Part shown: piece after piece, positions 54,421 to 62,736 of the stretch | How the letters are laid out: each line of letters opens with the position of its first letter | How positions within the stretch are numbered: position 1 is the first letter of the stretch | Notes under the pieces: generated by a model | Seen by the model: the letters and a program-made list of their open reading frames with translations, nothing else | Told to the model about the DNA's origin: nothing | The model's database searches: none | Translations under genes and position numbers: made by a program | Assembly: GCF_001267885.1 (NCBI RefSeq) | Contig: NZ_CP012382.1 | Coordinates: 7,923,001-7,987,000, forward strand | Length of the DNA stretch: 64,000 bases | Direction: 5' to 3' | From: Streptomyces ambofaciens ATCC 23877 | Lineage (GTDB): Bacteria; Actinomycetota; Actinomycetes; Streptomycetales; Streptomycetaceae

Positions 54421-55456
54421 CGGGCAGCCCCTTGACGTAGAAGGCGTCGCGGATCGCTGCCGCGGACGGCGCGGCGTCGATCTGCTTCTGACCGGCCAGG
54501 AACCGCGCGGTGTCGGTGACGTAGGACAGCAGCCTGCCGGGGTTGCCGTCGGTGCCGAGCCAGTCGGGCGAGGTCACCTGCTCGGGGGTGAGGAAGACGC
54601 CCTGAGCGAGTTGGGCCCGGGCGTCGGTCTTGCTGATGCCGAGTTCGGCGGAGACGGCGTCGACCGCGCCGTCGGGGTCGGACTTGAGCAGCCTCAGCGC
54701 CTCGGCCTCGCTCTTGCGCCAGGCCTCGATCGCCTTCGGGTCCCTGGCGATCAGGTCGTCCGACACCACGGCCAGGTCCAGGGTCGGCTTGCCCGCGGCG
54801 CCGACCTGCTTGCTGCTGGTGAGCTGCCTCCCCGTCTTGCGCAGTTCGTCCAGGGTCGGCAGCCAGACGTAGGTCGCGTCGATGTCGCCCCGCTGCCAGG
54901 CGGCGAGGATCGCCTGCGGCTGGAGGTCGACGAGCTTGACGTCCGAGGCCTCCAGTCCGGCCGTCTCCAGCGCCGCGAGCAGACTGTAGTGCGAGGTGGA
55001 GGCGAAGGGCGTGGCGACGGTCCGCCCCTTGAGACCGGCGACGTCGGAGACGCCGGTGTCCTTGCGGGCGACCAGCGCCTCGTTGTCGCCGGCGACGTCG
55101 AGGATCCAGGCGACCTTGTACGGGATGGGGGAGGCCCCGGACAGGCCCCGGGCGAAGGGGCTCGACCCGAGGGCGGCTATGTCGAGGGCCTTGCCGAGGA
55201 AGGCCTGGTTGACACTGGCACCGGAGTCGAACTTGATCCACGTGATCTCGTAGCCGGGCAGGGCCTTCTCCAGCAGCTTCCTGTTCTTCACGATCAGGTC
55301 GCCGCTGGGGAAGGCGAAGTAGCCGATGCGCAGCCTCTTGGCACCGCCGGACGATCCCTCGTCGTTGGACGAGCAGCCGGTGACGGCGGCGGAGGCGACG
55401 CCGAGGGCACCGGCGAGCAGCAGCCGGCGGGAGGGGCCTTCAGGGACACGGGACAT
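54407..55456 (-). CDS. ABC transporter substrate-binding lipoprotein, sulfonate/taurine (SsuA) type
   Basis: 349 residues from ATG 55456. RRLLLAGALGVASAAVTGC gives a lipobox. The mature protein is of the NMT1/SsuA type: LRIGYFAFPSGDLIVKNRKL, ITWIKFDSGASVNQAFLGKA, LDIAALGSSPFARGL. It captures an alkanesulfonate or similar anion. Downstream of a Cys-rich leader peptide, which supports a role in sulfur acquisition. Confidence 0.9.
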   Translation of the reverse strand: MSRVPEGPSRRLLLAGALGVASAAVTGCSSNDEGSSGGAKRLRIGYFAFPSGDLIVKNRKLLEKALPGYEITWIKFDSGASVNQAFLGKALDIAALGSSPFARGLSGASPIPYKVAWILDVAGDNEALVARKDTGVSDVAGLKGRTVATPFASTSHYSLLAALETAGLEASDVKLVDLQPQAILAAWQRGDIDATYVWLPTLDELRKTGRQLTSSKQVGAAGKPTLDLAVVSDDLIARDPKAIEAWRKSEAEALRLLKSDPDGAVDAVSAELGISKTDARAQLAQGVFLTPEQVTSPDWLGTDGNPGRLLSYVTDTARFLAGQKQIDAAPSAAAIRDAFYVKGLPDVLK

Positions 55457-55511
55457 CAGGAGGCCGTTTCTGTGCAGTGGGCGGGCGAGTGGGGCAGGGA
55501 GGGACGGGCGG

Positions 55512-56372
55512 TCACACGCGGCCGCGCCAGGGAACGACGGTGCGTTCCAGCCGCAGCAGCAGGCCGTCGATGAACAGACCGGAGACGCCGATGGCGATGA
55601 TGCCGACGAGCACGACCGGGGTGTTGTTGTAGTTGGCGGCGTCCTTGACCATGCCGCCGATGCCGGGCAGTCCGTTGACCAACTCGGCGGCCACGAGCGA
55701 GGAGTAGGCCACGCCCACGGCCAGCCGGACGCCGGTGAGCGTCTCGGGCAGGGCGGACGGGACGAGGACGTCCCTCACCACGTCCCAGCGCGAGGCACCG
55801 AGGGCGCGGGCCGCCTCGATCAGGCTGCTCGGTACGGCGGCCACGGCCGTGGTGGTGGAGACCGCGACGGGCGGGAAGGCCGCCACCGCCAGCAGTGTAA
55901 TCTTCGGTTCCTCGTTGATACCCAGCCAGATGATGAGGAGGGAGAAGTACGCCAGCGGCGGCAGCGTCCGCAGGAACGTGATCCAGGGCTCGAACAGCGA
56001 GCGCATCCAGCCGACGGTCCCCATGAGCAGCCCGAAGACCACTCCGGCGCCTATGCCGATGCCGGCCCCGAACGCGATGCGGCGCAGGCTGATGCCGAGG
56101 TGTTCCACGAGGTAGGTGCCGTTGTAACCCCGTACGCCGTCGTGCGTGGTGGACACGTTCACGAACGCGTCCCAGACCTGGGCGGGCGGCGGGACCAGCG
56201 TCTGGCTCCACGTCCCGCCGGCGGCGAGCAGTTGCCACAAGGTGAGGAACAGCAGGAGCGAGCCGAGGGGCAGTGCGGCCCGGCGGAGCCGGGCCGGGGT
56301 GCGGGGGTGGCGTGGCGGCGGCTCCTTGCCGATACCGGCGCGGGGCGCTTGCGGACGTGTTGCCGAGGACAT
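55512..56372 (-). CDS. ABC transporter permease, sulfonate/taurine (SsuC) type
   Basis: 286 residues from ATG 56372 with GGAG upstream; a longer start at 56432 exists. Several membrane segments (LPLGSLLLFLTLWQLLAAGG at the start) and the EAA loop LIEAARALGASRWDVVRDVL. First gene of the operon: it follows the leader peptide ORF (56558) by about 185 bp, space for an attenuator. Confidence 0.92.
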   Translation of the reverse strand: MSSATRPQAPRAGIGKEPPPRHPRTPARLRRAALPLGSLLLFLTLWQLLAAGGTWSQTLVPPPAQVWDAFVNVSTTHDGVRGYNGTYLVEHLGISLRRIAFGAGIGIGAGVVFGLLMGTVGWMRSLFEPWITFLRTLPPLAYFSLLIIWLGINEEPKITLLAVAAFPPVAVSTTTAVAAVPSSLIEAARALGASRWDVVRDVLVPSALPETLTGVRLAVGVAYSSLVAAELVNGLPGIGGMVKDAANYNNTPVVLVGIIAIGVSGLFIDGLLLRLERTVVPWRGRV

Positions 56373-56557
56373 GGGACGGTCTCCATGGGGGCGCCGGGGC
56401 GCGGCAGGCGAGGTGCCGTGCTGGACAGGCATGAGCGGACAGCCCTGAGCGGGAGCGGATCAGGGCGAAGAGAACTGTCCCGTCACGAGGAGCGGGTGCG
56501 GGACGTCACCGGCGCCGGCGGGACCACCGGGCGGCGGGAAGCGTCAGGGACGCGTCT

Positions 56558-56629
56558 TCAGCGACAACACGAAGCCGGGCGTCGGCACAGGTCGATGACC
56601 AGGCGTCGCACCAAGGGCTCGTGATTCAT
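56558..56629 (-). CDS. Cys-containing leader peptide of the sulfonate ABC operon
   Basis: A 23-residue ORF from ATG 56629 ending in LCRRPASCCR and stop. It fits the conserved actinobacterial sulfur-gene leader (RR-x-V-D-L-x-R-x-x-C), here with three Cys codons near the end. No ribosome site is present; TAGAAA (minus strand 56643-56638) is 8 nt before the ATG, so translation is probably leaderless. Stalling at Cys codons under sulfur limitation would control the permease gene downstream. Confidence 0.75.
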   Translation of the reverse strand: MNHEPLVRRLVIDLCRRPASCCR

Positions 56630-56637
56630 GGGGCCCA

Positions 56638-56689
56638 TTTCTACAGCAGCCCCCGACGGCCTACCAAGAGCCGTCCCACGTTCTGGGAC
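56638..56689 (-). promoter_or_regulatory. Promoter and inverted repeat before the sulfonate leader
   Basis: TTGGTA (minus strand 56667-56662) and TAGAAA (56643-56638) are 18 bp apart. Just upstream, GTCCCA (56673-56678) and TGGGAC (56684-56689) form a perfect dyad with 5 bp between, a possible regulator site. Confidence 0.5.
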
Positions 56690-56724
56690 AGGAGCTGAGA
56701 CGGTGATCCCGGGGTGAGGGCCGG

Positions 56725-57861
56725 TCAGGCGAGCAGTTCGCCCACCAGCGCGGCGACCTGCTCCACCTCGATGAGGAAGCCGTCGTGGCCGTGGGCGGAC
56801 TCCACGATCCGGAGGCTGTCGGACGTGCGGATGCCCGCCGCCAACTCCGCCTGCTGCGACAGCGGGTAGAGCCGGTCGGAGTCGACCCCGGCCACCAGGG
56901 TGTCGGCGGTCACCCGGCTCAGGGCGGCGCGCACACCGCCCCGCTCGCGGCCGACGTCGTGGCTGTTCATGGCCTCGCACAGCACGACGTAGCTGCCCGC
57001 GTCGAAACGGCGTGCCAACTTGTCGGCGTGGTGGTCGAGATAGGAGTCGACCTGGTACCGGCCACCCGACCACGGTTCCTCCCCGGCTTGGGCGGAGCGG
57101 CCGAAGCGGGTATGGAGCTCGGGCTCGCTGCGATAGGTGACGTGGGCGAGGCGCCGGGCGAGGCCGAGTCCGGTGTGCGGCCCGAGTCCGGTGGCGAGGT
57201 AGTGACCGTTTCGCCAGTGCGGGTCGGAGCGGATGGCGCGGGTCTGGATGCCGGCCCACGCGATCTGCTCGGCGCTCGCGGCGGCCGTCGTGGCGAGCAG
57301 CAGGAGCGCGCCCGTCCGTTCGGGATGCGTCACGGCCCACTCCAGCGCCCGCATGCCACCCATCGAGCCGCCCACCACCAGGGCCCAGCGCTCGACGCCC
57401 AGTGCCTGCGCCAGGCCGGCCTCGGCGGCGACCTGGTCGCGCTGGGTCAGGTAGGGGAAGTCGCCGCCCCAGGGGCGTCCGCCGGGGCGGGCGGAGGACG
57501 GCCCCGTACTGCCCTGGCAGCCGCCGAGGACGTTGGGGGAGACGACGAACCAGCGGTCCGTGTCGAGCGCCCGTCCCGGCCCGACGAGCCCGTCCCACCA
57601 GCCGGGCGTCGGATGGCCGGGCCCGGCGGGGCCGGCCACGTGGCTGTCACCGGTGAGGGCGTGCAGGACCAGCACGGCGTTGGAGCCGTCCGGTGCGAGT
57701 CGTCCCCAGGTCTCGAAGGCCAGCCGCAGGCCGGGGAGCCGGCCGCCCGCCTCCAGCCGGAGCGGTGTCTTCGGCTCGTACCACTGGCGGCGGCCGGGCG
57801 GGTCCCCCTCCCGCCAGGCCCCGGAGGCGGGCGGGAGGGGGACCCGCCCGGCCCTCGTCAC
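56725..57861 (-). CDS. metX: Homoserine O-acetyltransferase
   Basis: 378 residues from GTG 57861, 5 bp after the metY stop. MetX hydrolase-fold features: LAFETWGRLAPDGSNAVLVL, HALTGDSHVAG, nucleophile elbow VVGGSMGGMRALEWA, and the closing pair in DSDRLYPLSQQ and ESAHGHDGFLIE. Transfers acetyl from acetyl-CoA to homoserine for methionine synthesis; partner of MetY. Confidence 0.93.
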   Translation of the reverse strand: MTRAGRVPLPPASGAWREGDPPGRRQWYEPKTPLRLEAGGRLPGLRLAFETWGRLAPDGSNAVLVLHALTGDSHVAGPAGPGHPTPGWWDGLVGPGRALDTDRWFVVSPNVLGGCQGSTGPSSARPGGRPWGGDFPYLTQRDQVAAEAGLAQALGVERWALVVGGSMGGMRALEWAVTHPERTGALLLLATTAAASAEQIAWAGIQTRAIRSDPHWRNGHYLATGLGPHTGLGLARRLAHVTYRSEPELHTRFGRSAQAGEEPWSGGRYQVDSYLDHHADKLARRFDAGSYVVLCEAMNSHDVGRERGGVRAALSRVTADTLVAGVDSDRLYPLSQQAELAAGIRTSDSLRIVESAHGHDGFLIEVEQVAALVGELLA

Positions 57862-57866
57862 GGTGT

Positions 57867-59228
57867 TCAGGAGGCGCCCTTCGCGGCGCGGAACCCGGCC
57901 TCCAGGTCGGCCTTCAGGTCGGCGAGGTTCTCGATGCCCACCGAGAGGCGTACCAGGCCGGGCGAGGCGCCGGTGGCCGCCAACTGCTCTTCGTCCAGTT
58001 GGCTGTGGGTGGTGGACGCGGGGTGGATGATGAGGCTGCGGACGTCGCCGATGTTGGCGAGGTGGCTGAACAGTTCGACGGCGTCCACGAAGCGCTTCCC
58101 GGCCTTGACACCGTCGCGCAGTTCGAAGGCCAGGACCGCGCCCCCGCCGCGCGGGAGGTAGCGCTGCCCGGCGTCGTACCAGCGGTTGGAGGGCAGTCCC
58201 GGATAGTGGACGGCGGCGACCTCGTCGCGCTGCTCCAGCCACTCGGCCAGGGCCTGGGCGTTGGCGGAGTGCCGCTCGATGCGCAGGCTGAGTGTCTCCA
58301 CCCCCTGGAGCAGCAGGAACGCGGAGTGCGGGGAGAGGGCGGGGCCCAGGTCGCGCAGCAACTGGACACGGAGCTTGACGGCGAAGGCGCCGGGTCCCAG
58401 CGCGGGCCAGTACCGGAGGCCGTGGTAGCTGGGGTCGGGCTCGGTGAAGCCGGGGAAGCGTTCGGCGTGGGCGCCGAAGTCGAAGGTCCCGCCGTCGACG
58501 ACGACGCCCCCGATCGTCGTCCCGTGGCCGCCGAGGAACTTGGTGGCCGAGTGGACCACGATGTCGGCGCCGTGCTCGATGGGCCGCAGGAGGTACGGGG
58601 TGGGCACCGTGTTGTCGACGATCAGCGGGACGCCTGCTTCGTGGGCGACGTCCGCCACGGCTCGGACGTCGAGCACGTTGCCGCGCGGGTTGCCCAGCGT
58701 CTCGGCGAACAGGGCCTTGGTCCCGGGCCGGATCGCCGCCCGCCAGGCCTCGATGTCGTCCGGGTCGTCGACGAACGACACCTCGATGCCGAACCTCGGC
58801 AACGTGTGACGGAACAGGTTGTACGTGCCGCCGTACAGGGAGGCGCTGGACACGATGTGGTCACCGGCGCCTGCCAGGGTCAGGACGGCCAGGGTCTCCG
58901 CCGCCTGTCCGGATGCCAGAGCCACCGCCGCGACGCCGCCCTCCAGCGAGGCGACGCGCTGCTCGAAGACGTCCTGCGTGGGGTTGTGGATACGGGTGTA
59001 GATGTTGCCCGGCTCGGCGAGCGAGAACAGGTCGGCGGCGTGCTGCGTGTCCTGGAAGACGAACGACGTGGTCTGGTAGATGGGTGTCGCCCTGGCTCCG
59101 GTCGCCGTGTCGGGCGCGGCACCCGCGTGAAGCTGCCTGGTCTCGAAGGACCAGCCTGGGGCGTCGGGCTCGGCCGGCGCTCCCTCGGGCGTGTGACCTG
59201 CGGTGACGGAGTCGATCGGCTGGCTCAT
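57867..59228 (-). CDS. metY: O-acetylhomoserine sulfhydrylase (bifunctional type)
   Basis: 453 residues from ATG 59228 with AAGGAG upstream. PLP-dependent Cys/Met-metabolism fold: [40 protein letters not shown], and the PLP lysine in [18 protein letters not shown]. Makes homocysteine from O-acetylhomoserine and sulfide. First gene of metY-metX, preceded by a Cys-containing leader ORF and hairpin. Confidence 0.95.
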   Translation of the reverse strand: MSQPIDSVTAGHTPEGAPAEPDAPGWSFETRQLHAGAAPDTATGARATPIYQTTSFVFQDTQHAADLFSLAEPGNIYTRIHNPTQDVFEQRVASLEGGVAAVALASGQAAETLAVLTLAGAGDHIVSSASLYGGTYNLFRHTLPRFGIEVSFVDDPDDIEAWRAAIRPGTKALFAETLGNPRGNVLDVRAVADVAHEAGVPLIVDNTVPTPYLLRPIEHGADIVVHSATKFLGGHGTTIGGVVVDGGTFDFGAHAERFPGFTEPDPSYHGLRYWPALGPGAFAVKLRVQLLRDLGPALSPHSAFLLLQGVETLSLRIERHSANAQALAEWLEQRDEVAAVHYPGLPSNRWYDAGQRYLPRGGGAVLAFELRDGVKAGKRFVDAVELFSHLANIGDVRSLIIHPASTTHSQLDEEQLAATGASPGLVRLSVGIENLADLKADLEAGFRAAKGAS

Positions 59229-59299
59229 GGTGGTGCTCCTTGGTGCGGACGTGGGGCGAATGACGGCGCGCGTGACGCGGCGTGGGCGCCGCGAACGAG

Positions 59300-59330
59300 C
59301 GGCACGGCGTGCGGATCACGCGGCGTGCCG
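59300..59330 (-). terminator. Possible attenuator hairpin ahead of metY
   Basis: CGGCACG (59300-59306) pairs with CGTGCCG (59324-59330), with a nested CGTG/CACG pair. It lies between the leader ORF and metY, 70 bp before the start codon. Confidence 0.4.
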
Positions 59331-59441
59331 GTGGCGTGGGCGATGAACCGCGGCACCGAGGCACGTGCCGGGACGAGGGCGGCCGTCGGTGTGGCGCGGA
59401 CGGGAGGCGAAGGGCGCGACTGGCCTAACGGCCCGTGGCTT

Positions 59442-59510
59442 TCAGGCGGTACAACCCGTGGTGGTGACACGCGCGTGGTCGACGTGGCGGCGGGTCACGA
59501 GCACGGTCAT
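59442..59510 (-). CDS. Cys-containing leader peptide of metY-metX
   Basis: A 22-residue ORF from ATG 59510 containing TRRHVDHARVTTTGC, a close match to the RRHVDLxRVxxxxC leader family of actinobacteria. TTACCT, preceded by an extended TGC, stands 6 nt before the ATG, so it is probably leaderless. Likely senses cysteinyl-tRNA supply to tune metYX. Confidence 0.8.
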   Translation of the reverse strand: MTVLVTRRHVDHARVTTTGCTA

Positions 59511-59822
59511 GCGGCCAGGTAAGCACACGCCGACACCGAAGGACCAGTAGAGCGCGCGTCGTTGAGGGCGCCGCCATACGTCCGCAACAAAACCGCCATG
59601 AACGCGGTGGCCCGCTAGGCCGCTCACGGTTGTGTCGTGCGCATGGCAAGTGTGTTGATGGTTGGTCAACTGCCTTGCTCTGAAGATCTGTTGTAGGCAA
59701 CCGTTGATCTCAGTCCGGAGCGGAACGCCATGGCCCCGGCAGGGGTGCGCGATCACGCGCACCCGCCCCCACAGACGCGCGCCCCGCCCAGGCGCGCGCC
59801 GCCAAGAGGAGGATCCCTCGTA

Positions 59823-61031
59823 ATGGCACAACCGCGTAGCAAGAGAATACGGTTCGCCGCGATCGCCGCTGTCGCGGCGAGCACCTTGGCCGGCGGCCTC
59901 ACCGCCGTCCCCGCACAGGCCGCTCCCGCCGAGGGCAGGGTGCTCGGTGCCGGCTCGCCCACGGCGGTCCGGGACAGCTACATCGTGACGCTCCGGAAGG
60001 ACGCCGGATTCAAGGCCTCCTCGACCACAGGCAAGAACCTGGTCAAGGAGTACGGCGGCAACGTGAACAAGGCGTTCGGCAGCGCGCTGAACGGCTACAC
60101 GGCCACCCTCTCCGAGACGGAGGCCAAGCGCCTGGCCGCAGACCCGGCCGTGGCGGTCGTCGAGCAGAACCAACGGGTCAGCGTCACCGACACCACGCAG
60201 TCCAACGCGCCGTGGGGCCTCGACCGCATCGACCAGAGCGCACTGCCCCTGTCCCGCACCTACACCTACCCGGACAGCGCCGGCAGCGGTGTCACCGCCT
60301 ACGTCATCGACACCGGTGTACGCGTCACGCACCAGCAGATCAGCGGTCGTGCCGCCTACGGGTACGACGCCGTCGACGGCGACACCACCGCCGCGGACGG
60401 CAACGGCCACGGAACCCATGTGGCCACCACCATCGCCGGAAGCACCTACGGCGTTGCCAAGAAGGCGAAGATCGTCGCCGTGCGGGTGCTGGACAACAAC
60501 GGATCCGGGACGACCGCCGGAGTCATCGCCGGCATCGACTGGGTGACCCGGAACCACTCCGGCCCCTCCGTCGCCAACCTTTCGCTCGGCGGCGGCGCCT
60601 CCGCCACGCTGGACGCGGCCGTGCGGACCTCCATCGCGAGCGGCGTGACGTACACGGTGGCCGCCGGCAACAGCAACGCCAACGCCTCCTCCTACTCCCC
60701 GGCCAGGGTCACCGAGGCCCTCACGGTCGGCGCCACGGCCAACACCGACGGCCGGGCGAGCTACTCCAACTACGGCTCCGTGCTCGACCTCTTCGCCCCG
60801 GGGTCCTCCATCACGGCCGGCTGGCACACCGGCGACACCGCGACCAACACGATCTCCGGCACCTCCATGGCGACCCCGCACGTCGCCGGAGCCGCCGCCG
60901 TCTACCTGGCCAACCACGCCTCCGCCACCCCGGCACAGGTCGCCACGGCCCTCGTGAACGGGGCCACCCCCGGCAAGGTCACCAACCCCGGCTCGGGATC
61001 GCCCAACCGGCTCCTGAGGCTCGTACCGTGA
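59823..61031 (+). CDS. Secreted subtilisin-family (S8) serine protease
   Basis: 402 residues from ATG 59823, preceded by GAGGAGG. A Sec signal (RFAAIAAVAASTLAGGLTAV), an I9 propeptide (~45-125; YIVTLRKDAGFKAS, YTATLSETEAKRLAADPAVA) and the S8 domain: Asp in VIDTGVRVTH, His in GNGHGTHVATTIAG, Ser in ISGTSMATPHVAGAAA. A typical extracellular alkaline protease of Streptomyces. A strong terminator follows; upstream 59511-59822 holds the promoters but no gene. Confidence 0.95.
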   Translation: MAQPRSKRIRFAAIAAVAASTLAGGLTAVPAQAAPAEGRVLGAGSPTAVRDSYIVTLRKDAGFKASSTTGKNLVKEYGGNVNKAFGSALNGYTATLSETEAKRLAADPAVAVVEQNQRVSVTDTTQSNAPWGLDRIDQSALPLSRTYTYPDSAGSGVTAYVIDTGVRVTHQQISGRAAYGYDAVDGDTTAADGNGHGTHVATTIAGSTYGVAKKAKIVAVRVLDNNGSGTTAGVIAGIDWVTRNHSGPSVANLSLGGGASATLDAAVRTSIASGVTYTVAAGNSNANASSYSPARVTEALTVGATANTDGRASYSNYGSVLDLFAPGSSITAGWHTGDTATNTISGTSMATPHVAGAAAVYLANHASATPAQVATALVNGATPGKVTNPGSGSPNRLLRLVP

Positions 61032-61074
61032 CCCCCTCGCCGCTCTCCTCGCCCACGAACCGCCCGTCGTGAGC

Positions 61075-61114
61075 ACGGTGCCTCGGAGGCCGCCCCGCCT
61101 CCGAGGCGCACCGT
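61075..61114 (+). terminator. Terminator after the S8 protease
   Basis: GCCTCGGAGGC (61080-61090) pairs with GCCTCCGAGGC (61097-61107), extended by ACGGT/ACCGT (61075-61079, 61110-61114) past a 2-nt bulge. Confidence 0.8.
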
Positions 61115-61157
61115 TGCCCGACGCCGGAGTACCGTCCCGGGCGCGGGTGTCGCGTCG

Positions 61158-61365
61158 CGGTGGCGTGCGACGGTCAGACCGTGGGCGATGCACACCAGCG
61201 CGAGCCCCAGTTCGTCCCGCAGCTGGTCGGGGCAGTGTGGTGGGGGCTCTGCCCCTCGATCGCGGTGAGCAGGGGAGCGGCGAGTGCGACAGGTACGAGC
61301 AGCGCCACGACGGATGCCGCGGCGAGGGCGGCGCGCTGTGCCCGCAGCCGCCGCCGGGACGCCGA
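61158..61365 (-). pseudogene. Relics of a peptide ABC transporter (permease head joined to ATPase piece)
   Basis: On the minus strand 61365-61231 reads RRLRAQRAALAAASVVALLV and VALAAPLLTAIEGQ, typical of the first helix of DppC/OppC permeases. In another frame 61228-61158 reads LRDELGLALVCIAHGLTVAR, matching the ATPase text LRDELGLALVFISHDLAVVR. The pieces abut, so an internal deletion fused them. No start codons or intact genes remain. Confidence 0.55.
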
Positions 61366-61444
61366 AGATCGCCTTCACAATCCCGCAACGAAGCTGTCAT
61401 GGGGCACGGGGAATCGGCGCCCCTGGGGCCGGGTTGGCCCAGTC

Positions 61445-62365
61445 ATGACTGTAGGAGTGGCTATCGACGCGGCGAACGCCGTCAATCAGATCGACGCCAG
61501 TGTGCGACTCGCCGGGGAGGCGGCGGAAGCCGGGTTGAGGTCGGTCTGGTTCGGCCAGACCTTCGGCGCGGACTCACCCCAGCTCGCCGCGCTCGTCGGA
61601 CGTGAGGTGCCGGACCTGCACGTGGGCACGTCCGCCATCCCCGTCTTCGGACGTCACCCGCTCACCGTCGCCGGCCAGGCCCTCACGGCGCAGGCGGCCA
61701 CGCACGGCCGGTACCACCTCGGACTCGCGCTCGGCACCGCGCTGCTCACCGAGCGCGGCTTCGGCATCCCCTACGAGCGGCCCATCCGCCGACTGCGTGA
61801 GTTCCTCACCGTCGTACGGCAGGTGACCGACACCGGCACGGCCGAGTTCCACGGCGAGCTGCTCACCGCCACCACCCCGGTGCCCGCACGGGTGCCGGGA
61901 GCGGAGACCAGGGTCCCGCTCCTGGTCGCCGCGATGGGTCCGCAAGCACTGAGGGCGAGCGGCGAACTCGCGGACGGTATCCTCCCGTACCTGGCCGGTC
62001 CCCGCGCCCTCGCCGAGCACATCGTCCCGGCCGTCACGGCGGCGGCCGAGTCCGCGGGCCGCCCGGCCCCCCGTATCGTCGCGATCGTGCCCGGCGTCGT
62101 CACCGACGACGTGGCCGCGGCACGCGAGAAGGCCGGTGAACAGCTCGCCTTCTACGAGCAGTTCCCGTCCTACGCCCGGGTCATCGAACTCTCCGGTGGG
62201 CGGCGGGCGGTCGACATCGCGGCGATCGGCGACGAGTCGGCCGTCGCGGCCGAAGTCCGGCGTTACCGGGACGCCGGGGCGACCGAGGTGGTGTTCACCA
62301 CGACAGACATCACGGGCGAGGCCGACCGGCGCCGTACCTGGGAACTCCTCGGCAGTACGGGATGA
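61445..62365 (+). CDS. LLM-class F420-dependent oxidoreductase
   Basis: 306 residues from ATG 61445. Luciferase-like barrel: GLRSVWFGQTFGADSPQLAA, HPLTVAGQALTAQAATHGRY, HLGLALGTALLTERGFGIPY and RPIRRLREFLTVVRQ, the F420-dependent pattern of actinobacterial enzymes. The substrate is unknown. No ribosome site is visible at the ATG. Confidence 0.88.
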   Translation: MTVGVAIDAANAVNQIDASVRLAGEAAEAGLRSVWFGQTFGADSPQLAALVGREVPDLHVGTSAIPVFGRHPLTVAGQALTAQAATHGRYHLGLALGTALLTERGFGIPYERPIRRLREFLTVVRQVTDTGTAEFHGELLTATTPVPARVPGAETRVPLLVAAMGPQALRASGELADGILPYLAGPRALAEHIVPAVTAAAESAGRPAPRIVAIVPGVVTDDVAAAREKAGEQLAFYEQFPSYARVIELSGGRRAVDIAAIGDESAVAAEVRRYRDAGATEVVFTTTDITGEADRRRTWELLGSTG

Positions 62366-62470
62366 CCGCAGACACGGAACCGCTGCGTGCGGTACGTCGG
62401 GGCTGGTTCGGCTCCCCGGCCTCCGTCCTCCGCGGACTGGCAGCCTCAACTACCAGCAGGAGAAGCGTCG

Positions 62471-62499
62471 TTGACATGCTCCGTGTCGGGTGGTTGTAT
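62471..62499 (+). promoter_or_regulatory. Promoter of the sulfite-oxidase-like leader ORF
   Basis: TTGACA (62471-62476, perfect -35) and TTGTAT (62494-62499) are 17 bp apart, ending 6 nt before the leader ATG, which implies leaderless transcription. Confidence 0.6.
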
Positions 62500-62505
62500 C
62501 CCGTC

Positions 62506-62589
62506 ATGCCTCGCACGGAGCCCCTGACCCGTCGGCGCGCCGTGGACCTCGTCCGCGTGGCCGCCGCGCTGTGTCGGTTCCCCGGCTGA
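62506..62589 (+). CDS. Cys-containing leader peptide before the sulfite-oxidase-like gene
   Basis: A 27-residue ORF from ATG 62506 containing TRRRAVDLVRVAAALC, a clear member of the RR-VDL-RV-C leader family. It has no ribosome site and sits 6 nt after a -10 box. It stands 147 bp ahead of the molybdopterin oxidoreductase gene, so sulfur supply probably regulates that gene. Confidence 0.8.
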   Translation: MPRTEPLTRRRAVDLVRVAAALCRFPG

Positions 62590-62736
62590 CCGATCTTCTC
62601 AGGTTCACTTCTCCGACGGCCGTGTCACGCGACGGTGCCGACGCCACTCACAGGCCTGCCCGGCGACATGGCTCACACGTCGGCCGGGCCGCTTCGGCCG
62701 TGCCCTCCTACCCACCTACGCTCGACGAGGACTGCC

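Noticed and set aside
59229..59441. SAM riboswitch ahead of metY
   Set aside because: I could not find the conserved SAM-I/II/IV core elements; the leader ORF plus hairpin explains the region better.
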